A DNA stretch of 64,000 nucleotides from JAICSD01 sp963836665 (GTDB lineage: Bacteria; Acidobacteriota; Vicinamibacteria; Vicinamibacterales; 2-12-FULL-66-21), in the NCBI GenBank assembly GCA_963836665.1, contig CAWIKL010000001.1, positions 2,542,001 through 2,606,000 on the forward strand, in the 5' to 3' direction. A program made the translations under genes and the position numbers. Below are positions 16,938-26,941 of the stretch, piece after piece; position 1 is the first letter of the stretch, and every line of letters starts with the position of its first letter. The notes under the pieces were generated by a model. That model ran no database searches. It worked only from the letters and a program-made list of their open reading frames with translations, and was not told the origin of the DNA.

Positions 16938-17385
16938 ACTTTTAGATTCAGGGAGTTACACCGAATTCGACAGCCAGATGGCTCGCCGCGCCCCTCTATG
17001 GCGGGATCCTTCCGGCGGACCAGCGGCTCAATCCCCGATGGAGTCTTACCGCGACCTACGGCCCCTCTGGCCGCTTCTTGTGCCCTTTCCTTTCTGCTCA
17101 CAAATAACGTATAGCAGCCTCGTACAACGCAGAGAGGCCACGGCCACAGGGAGCTGAAGTCCGCCGTCTGGGCGACAAAAGACTCTCCTTTCGGATCCAG
17201 CCAGTGCGTAGATGAAGCAAATTCGGAGGTTTTTTGAGCGATCCATCAGTCGAGCTTTGGCTGGACTATTGCTCAGCCGCCACACTGGGCCTGGTTGTCC
17301 CGCGCCCAGTTGCCTAACGCAAAAAGCGCCGAGAGCCGGCGTTCACGTCGTTCGTTTGGGGCGCGGTCTTTTAGGAGTGCGCGCA
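16938..17385. other. Intergenic stretch between tRNA-Leu and the PEP-CTERM gene
   Basis: No convincing protein is encoded. The last part is the 5' leader of the PEP-CTERM gene, with AGGAG at 17373-17377 as its ribosome-binding site. A CCACAGGGAG...GCGACAAAAG stretch (about 17133-17180) loosely recalls a c-di-GMP-I riboswitch but does not match well. Confidence 0.4.
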
Positions 17386-18223
17386 ATGCAGAACGTCCTA
17401 CGCAGGTCTCTCATCATGGGGTTCTCTGTGGTCGGCTTGTCGCTCTTGGCCCATTCAGCCCAGGCGTCTCCGCTCCTTCCACTTCCCAATCAGACGCTCA
17501 ACTTTCTCACTTTCACCGGCGTAGCGCCCAAGGCAGAATTTTCGGCTGTCAACCCGACGGGCTGGATCGGAGGCGACAATCTTATCTTTATCGATACGCC
17601 CGGCACGGCCAGTAATCCCAATTCGGCCTGTGGTTCGGTGTATCTCTCGACATACGGTTGTCCCAGCACGTTAGCTATCGCCGGAGGCTACAACTACGTG
17701 GAGGCCGACGGAAACCCGGCTTTTGAGACCGGGTTCGGCACCATTCTGACCGGGCTGACTCCGGGACAGACATACGAGTTGGACTTTTATCAAGCGGCCA
17801 GCCAACAGAGGGACTTCGTCGGAGACACGACCGAGCAGTGGATCGTCGGGTTGGGCACGGCGATCATGCAGTCCCAGCGCAGCGGCGCGAATATTCCGTG
17901 CGATGCTGTCAACGGCATTTTGCACGTATTCGAACGCGGATCCGAACGCGAGTATCGTCGCAACACCACTCATGAACACGCCGTCAGGAGGCATGACGGA
18001 CTGGAATTTCGTCTCTGTCCAGCTGACAGCGGACGCTTCGACCCAGTTTCTGAGTTTCCTGGCGTGGGGCGACAACGGCAACACCACCAATCTTCCGCCG
18101 ATCGTGTTCCTGACCGGGGTCGATGCGCCACCGGATCTCGCTACGCCGGAGCCAGCGACACTATCCCTCTTAGGTCTGGGCATTCTGGGTCTTGCGGCCA
18201 AGCGGCGTCGACGCGTAAGCTAG
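17386..18223 (+). CDS. PEP-CTERM sorting-domain protein, frameshifted
   Basis: The N-terminal part, read from ATG 17386, has a signal peptide (VVGLSLLAHSAQA) and a beta-rich domain (NPTGWIGGDNLIFIDTPG; LTGLTPGQTYELDFYQAA). From about 17905 the coding frame moves by one base and continues as NASIVATPLMNTPSGGMTDW, LSFLAWGDNGNTTNLPP and the sorting tail PEPATLSLLGLGILGLAAKRRRR. The tail has the PEP box, a hydrophobic stretch and an arginine cluster, the exosortase-recognised layout. Such proteins are secreted and usually tied to exopolysaccharide loci, as here. No exosortase gene is in the window. The break lies near 17905-17940. Confidence 0.8.
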
Positions 18224-18230
18224 CAAGTCC

Positions 18231-18269
18231 TGGTCTGATGCGCTCGGGAGATCCGGGCGCATCAGACCA
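18231..18269. terminator. Long hairpin after the PEP-CTERM gene
   Basis: TGGTCTGATGCGC (18231-18243) and GCGCATCAGACCA (18257-18269) are perfect 13-bp reverse complements, and the 13-nt loop can add CGG/CCG pairs. It lies 8 nt after the PEP-CTERM stop and ahead of the next plus-strand gene. It lacks a U-tract, so it may be a terminator/attenuator or an mRNA-stabilising hairpin. Confidence 0.55.
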
Positions 18270-18302
18270 ACCCCGCTCGCGTGCTGAGTATCGGAACAAC
18301 AT

Positions 18303-19165
18303 TTTGCCTGCGTTCCTGGACCAGCGGCATCTTTTGGCATTCCTGCTCAGCGTCGTCAGGCTGTGCGCGTGGTTGCTGGTGCTCGCCCTGATCTTTCTGC
18401 CGCTCGAGCGGCTCTTCGCGCTGCATCCGCAGAAATTTTTCCGCAAAGCCCTCTTCCAGGACCTGGGCTATTACTTCATCAGTGGTCTGGTGCCTGGGTT
18501 GCTGCTGGCCGCACCTCTTTCCGTTCTCGCATTTGGCGTCCATGCGATGGTCCCGCACCGCCTGCAGGCTCGCGGTCGCGGTCTGGCCGCTGTGGCAACG
18601 GATCCTCGCGGGACTGGTGGTCGGCGAGATCGGTTTCTATTGGGGTCATCGCTGGACACACGAAATCCCCTTTCTGTGGCGCTTTCATTCCATCCACCAC
18701 AGCCCTGAGCATGTCTACTTTTTGGTCAGCTCCCGCGCCCATCCAATAGACAACGTCTTCATCCGGCTGTGCGGCCTGATCCCCGCCTACATTCTGGGCG
18801 TGGCGAGTCCCTTGACCCCGACGGGCAGCCTGGTTCCGGTGCTCGTCGTGCTGATTGCGACAATCTGGGGCTTCTTCATCCACGCGAACGTGCGCTGGCG
18901 GCTGGGTCCCCTCGAATGGCTGATCTCCACCCCGGCCTTCCACCATTGGCACCACACACTCCACGAGCCGCGGGATCGCAACTACGCGTCCATGCTGCCC
19001 TGGATGGACTGGGTTTTCGGAACCTACTATCTGCCCAAACAATGGCCGTCGGCCTACGGCACCGATGCTGCCGTCCCTGCATCGTTGGGCCAACAACTGA
19101 TGCATCCGTTGCTTCCCCAGCCGACACAGGTCAGTACATCCGAACCGGTTGCTTCCGATAGGTAA
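18303..19165 (+). CDS. Fatty acid hydroxylase/sterol desaturase family membrane protein, frameshifted
   Basis: The N-terminal half (HLLAFLLSVVRLCAWLLVLA, LFALHPQKFFRKALFQDLGY) is in one frame and the C-terminal half in the next. The shift lies near 18565-18585, where HAMVPHRLQ should continue as AVAVWPLWQRILAGLVVGE. The second half has the family's di-iron histidine clusters: HRWTHEIP, FHSIHH and FHHWHHT. Members are membrane di-iron enzymes that hydroxylate or desaturate lipids. The start is uncertain: TTG 18303 is given because an ATG at 18238 falls inside the hairpin. Confidence 0.75.
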
Positions 19166-19389
19166 CAACCCGAGGCTGCGACCTCTCGACCGTTTCACGA
19201 CGATGCCCTGGACCATCGCGTTAGGGTGGCGCTAGACGCGTGCACGAGTGACCATCTGATCAAGCCTGAAATTTTCGTAAGTTGTTGGTGCGATGGTAGG
19301 ATTCGAAAAGGAGTGCGTTGACATGTGCGAAGGTTTGCGCGAGTGTCGGCGCTTGCGAAGACCGCTTCAAGAGTCTTCTAATTGCGGAA

Positions 19390-20785
19390 ATGTTGATTCG
19401 AACCTCTTTCGAGTCCCGGCTGCTGCGCCGAGCCATTTTCTCTCGGCCCACCCGGCTGGTGTGGCCTCCAAGTTGGGCCGGCCACATTCCCTTTGCTTTC
19501 TGGTTCGTGGATGCGTTGCGGCCGCGCACGCTCGTCGAGCTCGGCACGCATACGGGTCTGAGCTACAGCGCATTTGCCCAGGCGGTCCAAACCCTCGGCC
19601 TCGATACCGCCTGCTACGCGATCGATACCTGGCAGGGCGATGAGCACGCCGGCTATTACGCCGAAGACGTCTTCACGGAATGGTCGGCGTTTCATAGCCG
19701 GCACTTTGGCGGGTTCTCCAGACTGATTCGATCGACATTCGATGAGGCGTTGACCCACTTCTCCGACGGGTCGATTGACGCCTTGCACATCGATGGACTC
19801 CACACCCACGACGCCGTGCGCCACGACTTCGAGTCATGGCTGCCGAAGTTGAGTGACCGCAGCGTGGTGCTCGTCCACGATGTGAACGTCCGCGAACGAG
19901 AATTCGGCGTCTGGCAGTACTGGGAGGAGCTGCGCGAGCGCTATCCCTCGTTTACCTTCAATCATGGGCATGGGTTGGGCGTGCTGGCAGTCGGCCGCAG
20001 CCAGTCACCCGATATCGAGTGGCTCACCGCGCTGCCGCGGTGGGGCGACGAGTCAGCCGACGTCCAGCGGGTGTTTTCGACGATCGGCGACCTGTGGACG
20101 CAGTACCTGGAGGCCGACCACGCACGGGCTTTGTCTGCCGAGTCGATGGCCGCCCGAGAAGGCGCTGTAGCGCAAATGAGCGAACAGTTGCGGCGCGCTC
20201 ATGAGGCCGAAGCTCAGCTTCGCGGCGAACGCGATGCCGAGACTGCCCGGCTGACGCAGATCGCGAACGAACACGGTGCCGACACAGCCCGTGTCGCCCA
20301 AATCGTGAACGAACGCGATGCTGCGACGGCTCGGGCCGACCAGATCGCCCACGAACGCGATGCCGCGACGACTCGGGCCGACCAGATCGCCTGCGAACGC
20401 GATGCCGCGACGACTCGGGCCGACCAGATCGCCCACGAACGCGACCTTAGCAGCCAGACGTTAGCGGAACTAACCAGCGAGCACCACGAGATCAAGGTGC
20501 GTCTCGAAGCGATGACAAGCGCGTCCGCCGCTGCTCTCGAGGCAGAGGTCGAGCATACCGCACGCCTTGAGATCGAGACTCGGACGGCCGAAACCGAGCA
20601 CGCGAGTTCAAGGCGCCGTCGAACTACTTGCCGACATCGAGTCGGCCGAGTTCGAAAATCGCTTCATCGTTGAGACGGCCCGAGCGAGCCGGGATCGAAG
20701 CAGGAAGTCTGGGGATAGGAAGTCCAGCGGCGCGGGCCGATGGCTACGACATCTGATCCGCCTCGCCTCCAATCGGCTGGTGTGA
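19390..20785 (+). CDS. Class I SAM methyltransferase with C-terminal coiled-coil repeats, frameshifted at the 3' end
   Basis: The N-terminal 240 residues resemble the Methyltransf_24 family: RPRTLVELGTHTGLSYSAFA, the IDTWQGDEHAGYY acidic loop, IDALHIDGLHTHDAVRHD and VVLVHDVNVRE. They are followed by a long charged coiled coil built on a 14-residue repeat (HERDAATTRADQIA) encoded by five 42-bp units (20227-20436). Near 20612 the frame shifts by one base, after which VELLADIESAEFENRF and a basic tail (GRWLRHLIRLASNRLV) complete the protein at 20785. Such methyltransferase-coiled coil proteins are common in O-antigen loci and may act as chain-length or scaffold proteins; that role is inferred. 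Confidence 0.7.
20227..20436 (+). repeat. Five tandem 42-bp units inside the coiled-coil coding region
   Basis: Units start at 20227, 20269, 20311, 20353 and 20395. The last three are nearly identical at the DNA level (GAACGCGATGCCGCGACGAC...), while the first two have diverged. Each encodes 14 residues, i.e. two heptads. Confidence 0.85.
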
Positions 20786-20825
20786 GCCGCGCGCTAACCT
20801 CGGGCAGCATCCGCGTCAGTCGCTA

Positions 20826-22964
20826 ATGGCGGTGCTCCGTCCGACGAGCGCGCAGGTGGCGATCGTCAAGGCCAGCGGCCTCTTCGATTCCGCGCATTAT
20901 CTCGCTCAGTGCCCGGATGCAATCGCGGATCCGCTTGCCCATTTCGTGCAAACGTCAGGCGATACCCTCGCCTCGCCTCATCCGTTGTTTGACACGCGCT
21001 TCTACCTGCGACAGCTCCCAGACTTGATGGGATCGGCCTGGAATCCCCTCGTTCACTACATCGTCAACGGCATACAAGGAACCGCAGATCCACATCCTCT
21101 GTTTTCTACGCGCTACTACCTGGAACGAAATCCCGACGTGGGCTCGGTCAACCCGCTTGCGCACTTCGTGCGTCATGGCGCCGCTGAGGGCCGCTCCTTT
21201 CATCCGTTGTTTGACATTCCGTTCTATTGGCGGCGACGGCCCGACGTGCGAGCTCAGGGAGCGAATGCGCTTCTGCATTATCTGGTACGGGTATTCGAAG
21301 AAGACCTGGATCCTCATCCGCTCTTTGATACGAGCTTCTACCTCGAGCAAGCTGATGATCTGCGGAGGTACGGGATCAATCCGCTGGTGCATTTCCTTCA
21401 GAACGGCAGCCGCGAAGACGTGCGGCCCAGTGCGTGGTTCGATCCTCAGTGGTATCTCGCGTGCTATCCCGATGTCGCCGGCGTGAGCAATCCACTTGTG
21501 CACTACGTAGAGCACGGTTGGCGAGAGGGACGAGATCCCTCGCCGGCATTCTCGAACGCCGCGTACCTTCGGCGCTATCCGGACGTAAAAAAGGCTGCAA
21601 TCGATCCGCTGAGTCATTATCGTTGAGTGCGGCCTGGCAGAAGGCCGCGTGGCAACTGGACCTGCCGGTATCGGAGACCGAGAGGCCGGCGCCCGTCATT
21701 CTGGCATCGGGTACTTGTTCGGCGCCGACGACGGTACTGATCGTCAGTCACTTCTCGCCCTGGCCTGTACGCGCGGGCAACGAATATCGTCTGGCGCGCC
21801 TGCTCGATCACCTGCAAAGTCGCGGACATCGTATCGTGCTGGTACTCGCGCCGTTGCCAAACGAACCGATGGCACCCATGGCCCTTCGATCGTCTTGCCG
21901 CGATATACGGGAACGTGGTCAGGTGCGACAGGGACGGCAGGGTCACCTTCCACCTTCGCGACATTCCCGACGTGCTCAGCGGGCTCGGGGGCCGTTCCAG
22001 CGTCGTTCGGACCGTCGAGGCCCGAAGCCCGTCAAGGCTCCGCCAAACGGATTTGGCATTTTGTCACGAGGTCGTCGAGGCGACGGCTCTCGCACTCGCC
22101 CGATCGCTCGGGCGTGTGGCCGTCGTGGCGGAGTACATCTTCATGACCCGCTTCTTCGACAAGCTGGGGCCAGATGCGCTTCGCATCGTGGACACCCATG
22201 ACGTGTTCTCGCAGAAGGGCTCAAACGTCGTGGCCTATGGCGTCGCGGACGGCGAAATGCAGGCGGCGGACGAGGCGAAATGCCTTGATCAGGGCCGACG
22301 TGATCATCGCCATCCACCAAGCGGATGCCGCGAGCTCTTAAGGCGCTCGCACCGGACCGCGAAGTGCTTGGTCAGCGGAGTGGACGCAACGGTCCTCGAG
22401 AACGCTGAGTGGCCCAATCAGCCGACCGTCTTTCTTGCGGGATCGGCCAATCTCTTGAACGTAACCGGCCTCAGGGACTTTCTGCGCTTTTGCTGGCCAA
22501 TCGTCCTCGAACAGGTACCAGACGCGCAACTGCGCGTCGTGGGGGCGGTTGGCCGTGCGGCACCGCCAGGTGAGCCAGCGGTGACCGTCCTCGGACACGT
22601 GCCGGATCTGACCGACGAGTACCGGGCGGCGCGTGTGGTCATTAATCCGACGGTTGCGGGTACCGGCCTCAAAATCAAGGCCGTCGAAGCACTCGCCAAC
22701 CTCAGACCGGTGGTCGGCTGGCCCCACAACCGCGACGGATTGCCGGACGCGTTCCATGACTTCGTTTACGAGGCGACCAACTGGGGCGACTTCGCCCAGG
22801 AACTCGTCCGAAGACTTCGAGAAACCGCGTCTCCCTTCGATCCTCCCGCCATCGCCACGATCACACGTCAGTTGTCCGCGGACGTGGTCTATCGGGACCT
22901 GGACAACCGACTGGCGAGATTCTTTGTTCGCAGAGATGACATCTCGGCGAGCCAGGGGTCCTGA
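20826..22964 (+). pseudogene. GT4-type glycosyltransferase with seven N-terminal ~37-residue repeats, multiple frameshifts
   Basis: The first 260 residues hold seven repeats of the form F-D-x3-Y-L-x3-P-D-V ... N-P-L-x-H-Y-x3-G-x2-E-G-R-x-P-H-P-L. These are known in front of polysaccharide glycosyltransferases. From 21626 onward the frame changes several times (about 21624, 21650-21700, 21880, 22285, 22345). In between lie coherent GT-B pieces: VLIVSHFSPWPVRAGNEYRL, TFHLRDIPDVLSGLGG, RIVDTHDVFSQK, NLLNVTGLRDFLRF, DLTDEYRAARVVINPTVAGT and TGLKIKAVEALANLRPVV. The last is the sugar-nucleotide donor site. The product would be a cytoplasmic glycosyltransferase for surface glycan assembly. The gene ends in a TGATG overlap with the next. 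Confidence 0.65.
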
Positions 22965-24812
22965 TGCCTGCAATCACCGCCTTCCTCGACTTGTCGTACG
23001 TGGCACCGGAGGACATGGCAGACGGAGTTGCGGCCCACGCGCGCGTGGACACGCTCGGGGGAATGGTTTCGCGTGTGATCGTGCTCCTAAAATCGCCGTC
23101 GGACGTGAACATGCCTCCTGGATGGACGGCGGTGTCCGGCGTCTCGGCGACACAAGCATGCCAATGGGCGTTCGACATCGCAACAGTCGCCGACACCCAC
23201 CTGCTCGTTCTGGCCGCGGGTGCATGCGCCAGATGCGAGGCGACCGACGCCCTGCTCGAGGGACTGGATCGGGATCCGCTCTTCGGCGTGGCGATACCGC
23301 GACTGGCAGACGGTGAGACTGGCAGGATCCTGGTCGCAGAGGCCTTCGGGCCTGTTCAGGCTTCGATTCCGCGCCGCGCCCTCGCGTCACTAACCGACTA
23401 TCGCGTGCTGACCGAGAGACTGGCGCCCTGCATGCTGTTCCGGCGTGAAGTAGTCGCAAATTTTGGATCGCTCGGCGACCCTCAACGGGAACTATGGGAG
23501 GCGCTCGCCGAGGTTGCGATTCGGCTTCGTCGCGCCGGATTCCGGACGGTGCTGTGCAACAAGGTCGTCGTCGATCTGTCCTCAACATCGACCTCGTGGG
23601 GTTGTACCCCGCTCGGAATGCTCTCGCTGCAAGCCCGATATCCGGAATTGACCCGACTCGAAGGGCGTGCCGGAGGACCTGACGCGCAGAGAGGTGAACA
23701 GATCCTTGCGGCTATCGCGGAGGCGCCAGACTCCCTGCTGCTCGATGCCCGGAACCTGGGCACCATTACGAACGGCTCTTCAAGGGCGATTCTTGGTCTG
23801 TGCGACGCCTTGCACCGCGCCCGCCCGGACAGTCGTGTCGGCCTCTGGGCCGACGCGGACGCAGCAGCCTATCACGCGCTCGCTCGGCGATTTCCGCAGT
23901 GGACCCTTCACACCACCAGGCCGACCTCTCCATATGCCGCAGGGGTTCGCCTTGTCCAGCCCTGGTACAACTCAGACGTCGAATCGCTCGAGCGTGTTGC
24001 CGGGGTCACGGTCTTTTGGATCCTCGACACGATTTCATGGGACATCGCCTATTGCGCGCCTGACGGACTGGACGCAGTGTGGCAGTACATTGCGAGTGAA
24101 GCTGACGGCTTGATGTTTATTTCTGATTTCTCCAGGCATCGGTTCGAGGCTCGCTTCTGCTGCCGCGAGGATGTTCATCGCCAGACCTGCCGCTTGTCAC
24201 TCGATCCTGTCGACTATGTGCGACAAGTGTCCGCAGATCCTCCGTCGGCCCCGTATTGGCTTGTGATGGGCAACACCTTCGATCACAAGCACATCGCCCC
24301 GACGATCGACCTGCTGTCCCGCTCATTTCCACGCAAGCCGCTCCTGGTGCTCGGCGATCGGAAACAGCCGCGCACCGCGATGGTGACGCGGCTGGAGAGT
24401 GGCACCGTCGATGACGAAACGATGTCCGCCGCCTACGCGCACGCGGATGCCGTTATCTTCCCCTCTTTCTACGAAGGTTTCGGATTGCCCATCGTAGAAG
24501 GCCTCTCCTACGGTCGGACCGTGATCGCACGCGCGTCATCGCTGGTCGACGAGCTCGCCGCAGAGTACCGGAGGCCCTGGACGTCTGTTCACGTTTTCCA
24601 CCGAGCGAGAGCTGATCGGCCTGCTGAACGAGCTGGAGCGAGGAGGCTCACCTAAAGGTCACCCAATCGGCGACGTACGGAAGGAATCCGCATGGACGTG
24701 GGACAGTGCCGCCGGCGAGATGCTGCGGACGGCGCAGGCGCTGGTGCAGGGCGCGCCTTCGCGGCAAATGCTTCGACGGACCGGCTTGGCTCGCGGGCTT
24801 GCGCTCCTTTGA
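22964..24812 (+). CDS. Glycosyltransferase, GT2-like N-terminal region plus GT4 domain, frameshift near 3' end
   Basis: Residues 1-225 resemble a GT2-type sugar-transferase region (DTHLLVLAAGACARCEATDA; a conserved LFRREVVANFGSLGD block). Residues 240-560 form a GT4 (GT-B) domain with GNTFDHKHIAPTIDLL and the donor motif FPSFYEGFGLPIVEGLSYGR, which carries the two catalytic/binding Glu. Near 24570 one indel shifts the frame. The other frame continues RLFTFSTERELIGLLNELER and TWDSAAGEMLRTAQALVQ to a stop at 24812, a natural GT4 C-terminus. The start overlaps the previous stop (TGATG), so the two glycosyltransferases are co-translated. Confidence 0.75.
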
Positions 24813-24829
24813 CTGAAGGCCCGACCTGA

Positions 24830-24846
24830 AGCCGTCGGCTGTTTTT
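24830..24846 (+). terminator. Small Rho-independent terminator candidate
   Basis: AGCC-GTC-GGCT followed by GTTTTT stands 17 nt after the restored stop of the glycosyltransferase gene. The stem is only 4 bp, so it is weak. Confidence 0.35.
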
Positions 24847-24849
24847 GCC

Positions 24850-25109
24850 GGGCTCGGCGAGACCGGAGCGAGCACCGGCTGTTCCTCAAGGACGATACCG
24901 AAGTCATGGCCGAAGGATTGGCTGACGGCGATCCTCGATCACTCCAGCGTCCAGAGGTCGGCGCACTCGGGTCTCTGAGGAGGGCGATCCGTACTACAAC
25001 CCGCTTTAACACTGACCGCGATTTCAGCATGCGATCCAGAGCGACGGCGGCGGTCAACACAGAGATCCGAACCGGCGCTGCAGGCGAACTTAGCGCCATC
25101 TGGGCCTGA
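24850..25109 (+). pseudogene. Remnant of a GT2-type glycosyltransferase 3' end
   Basis: Around 24970-25050 two frames together read GDPYYNP followed by NTDRDFSMRSR. This matches the C-terminal DP-x-Y-N-P-x-L-x5-DF signature of rhamnosyl/GT2 enzymes. No upstream catalytic part is present, so this is a truncated leftover. It overlaps the end of the convergent methyltransferase gene. Confidence 0.4.
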
Positions 25110-25959
25110 GAAAGACCAACACCTGGAGAGCGTCGACGCTGTTGTGGTCGGTCCCGACGATTTCCCAGTCCGTCCAGCACGTGGCGATATAGTCCAGCGA
25201 GACCGACGTGTCGCCGTATGTGATTTCGCCGTCAATCGGTGCGCGATTGTGAGGAAAGAAGGCGTATCCGGTCTGGCGGTGCATGTGGGTGAGCTGCCCG
25301 ACCGTGTACCCCTTGTCGAGAGCAGTGTTAAACCCCCAGTATTCGACCGGGCGTATCGTAATCGCCAGGAGCGACCGGGGCGCCATTCGCGTCCGAATCG
25401 CTGCCAGGCAGCGTTGCGCCGTCTTTCTCGAGAGATGCGTGAAGACGGAAAACGCATACACGAGATCGAAGCGGGTCTCGCCGAACGGCAGCTGATCGGG
25501 AATGTAGTCGCTGACCGCCAAGTTCCCGAGCACGCCGTCCTTGCGACAGATCTCGATCGATTCCGTCCAAGCGTCGACACCGAAGAGATGGTCCGGCTCA
25601 GCATACTTGAGCATCAGCCGCAACAACCGGCCCCACCCGCAGCCGAAGTCCAGCACATGTTTGTCTTCGAGATCTGGACCGACGTGTGCTCGTGACGCGC
25701 CGATGAGCGAATGAGCGAACGCAGTGCTCTGTCGCAGCAGCGTGTGGCCGCTGCTTCCAGTCCAATTTGTCTGCACCTGCTCGTCGGCCATCCGCGGAAG
25801 CAGCTCGAGCAACGCAGGATAATCGGCCGGGACCCCGAGCAAGAGCTCGCCAAAGTCATCGAGAGGGAGCTCGCGAAGTGTCCGCAGGGCGAGGGCAGAC
25901 TCGCCCTGCCGTGCGTAGTCTTCGGCCTTGGCGACCAGTGGCTGGAACATTTCGATCAT
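25090..25959 (-). CDS. Class I SAM-dependent methyltransferase
   Basis: The Rossmann methyltransferase has motif I HVLDFGCGWGRLLRLM, post-I acidic GVDAWTESIEIC, FDLVYAFSVFTHLS and ITIRPVEYWGF. An N-terminal helical extension of about 100 residues precedes it. The start chosen (ATG 25959, MIEMFQPLVAKAED) skips 17 poorly structured residues of a longer start at 26010. Substrate unknown, presumably a sugar or glycan in this cluster. It is read opposite to its neighbours. Confidence 0.75.
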   Translation of the reverse strand: MIEMFQPLVAKAEDYARQGESALALRTLRELPLDDFGELLLGVPADYPALLELLPRMADEQVQTNWTGSSGHTLLRQSTAFAHSLIGASRAHVGPDLEDKHVLDFGCGWGRLLRLMLKYAEPDHLFGVDAWTESIEICRKDGVLGNLAVSDYIPDQLPFGETRFDLVYAFSVFTHLSRKTAQRCLAAIRTRMAPRSLLAITIRPVEYWGFNTALDKGYTVGQLTHMHRQTGYAFFPHNRAPIDGEITYGDTSVSLDYIATCWTDWEIVGTDHNSVDALQVLVFLRPRWR

Positions 25960-26107
25960 CGCGGAGAATCCTCGTGCGCCTGCATCAAAGAGAGTGCACC
26001 GAACACTCACAATCGAGGCGCGGCCACGCCCTAATAGCCGCAGTCGGTATACGTCTTCATGACGGCGCCGACAGTATAATGTTCCAGTCCTTCACCGTCG
26101 AGAGAGC

Positions 26108-26848
26108 ATGTCTGACTTGGCGTACAGCACCGTCATTTCTCCGAACGATCAGATGTTTGCATCGGGCGGACAGTGGTATTTCGATATCGGCCGCTCCGCC
26201 CTCGTGTGCATCACCCGCGCTCTGACGGCCGCTCACATCGTCCCCCGGCGGATCCTGGACCTGCCCTGCGGTCACGGACGCGTCTGCCGGATGCTGAGCG
26301 CCGCCTATCCCACTGCGCAAGTGACGGTCTGCGATCTGGATCGCGATGGCGTCGACTTCTGCGTACGAGAATTCGGAGCTGAAGGTCTGTACTCCGAGGA
26401 GGGCTTGCGCAACGTGGCTGCCGGACGCCAGTTCGACCTGATCTGGAGCGGCTCCCTGTTTACGCATCTCGATCGAGGGCGTTGGTCGGAGTTTCTCGGA
26501 TTCTTTTCCGACCGGCTCGCGCCAGACGGTGTGCTCATCTTCACGACTCATGGCAGGCAGCCAATCCAGTGGATGCGGGACAACTTCTTCGACTACGGTT
26601 TGAGTCGCGACGAGCAGGATGCCATGATCGCCGGCTACGTTACTGGTGGGTTCGGGTTCGTGTCGCCATCGAACCAGGCCTTTGGCCTGTCGCTGTCGTC
26701 CATCCCCTTCGTCTGCACTGAGCTCGAGCGATGGCCGTTCCTCAGGCTGATCGGGGTCCATGAGCACGAGTGGGCCGGTCATCAGGACGTTTTTTCGTGT
26801 CAGCGCCTGAGGACCGAATATCCGACCCGCTACACACTGAGCCGGTAG
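26108..26848 (+). CDS. Class I SAM-dependent methyltransferase
   Basis: The 246-residue protein has motif I RRILDLPCGHGRVCRML, acidic motif VTVCDLDRDGVDF, FDLIWSGSLFTHLD (motif IV-like) and VLIFTTHGR. A perfect TATAAT (26075-26080) and a purine-rich GAGAGAG before the ATG support expression with a short leader. Related methyltransferases modify sugars in O-antigen clusters. Substrate not determinable. Confidence 0.75.
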   Translation: MSDLAYSTVISPNDQMFASGGQWYFDIGRSALVCITRALTAAHIVPRRILDLPCGHGRVCRMLSAAYPTAQVTVCDLDRDGVDFCVREFGAEGLYSEEGLRNVAAGRQFDLIWSGSLFTHLDRGRWSEFLGFFSDRLAPDGVLIFTTHGRQPIQWMRDNFFDYGLSRDEQDAMIAGYVTGGFGFVSPSNQAFGLSLSSIPFVCTELERWPFLRLIGVHEHEWAGHQDVFSCQRLRTEYPTRYTLSR

Positions 26849-26941
26849 GCACGCCCACTCAACCTATGTCAGAGACGTGGTAATCTTTGCCCGTTCGCTT
26901 ACGTTTTCGGACAAAGCCTGCGGACCATATGTCAAGCCCCG

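Noticed and set aside
17120..17210. c-di-GMP-I (GEMM) riboswitch ahead of the PEP-CTERM gene
   Set aside because: Only short pieces resemble the consensus, and the conserved receptor and ligand-contact segments cannot be aligned. A covariance-model search would decide.
20227..20436. CRISPR-like array
   Set aside because: The 42-bp units are contiguous with no spacers and keep the reading frame of a coiled coil, so they are a coding repeat.
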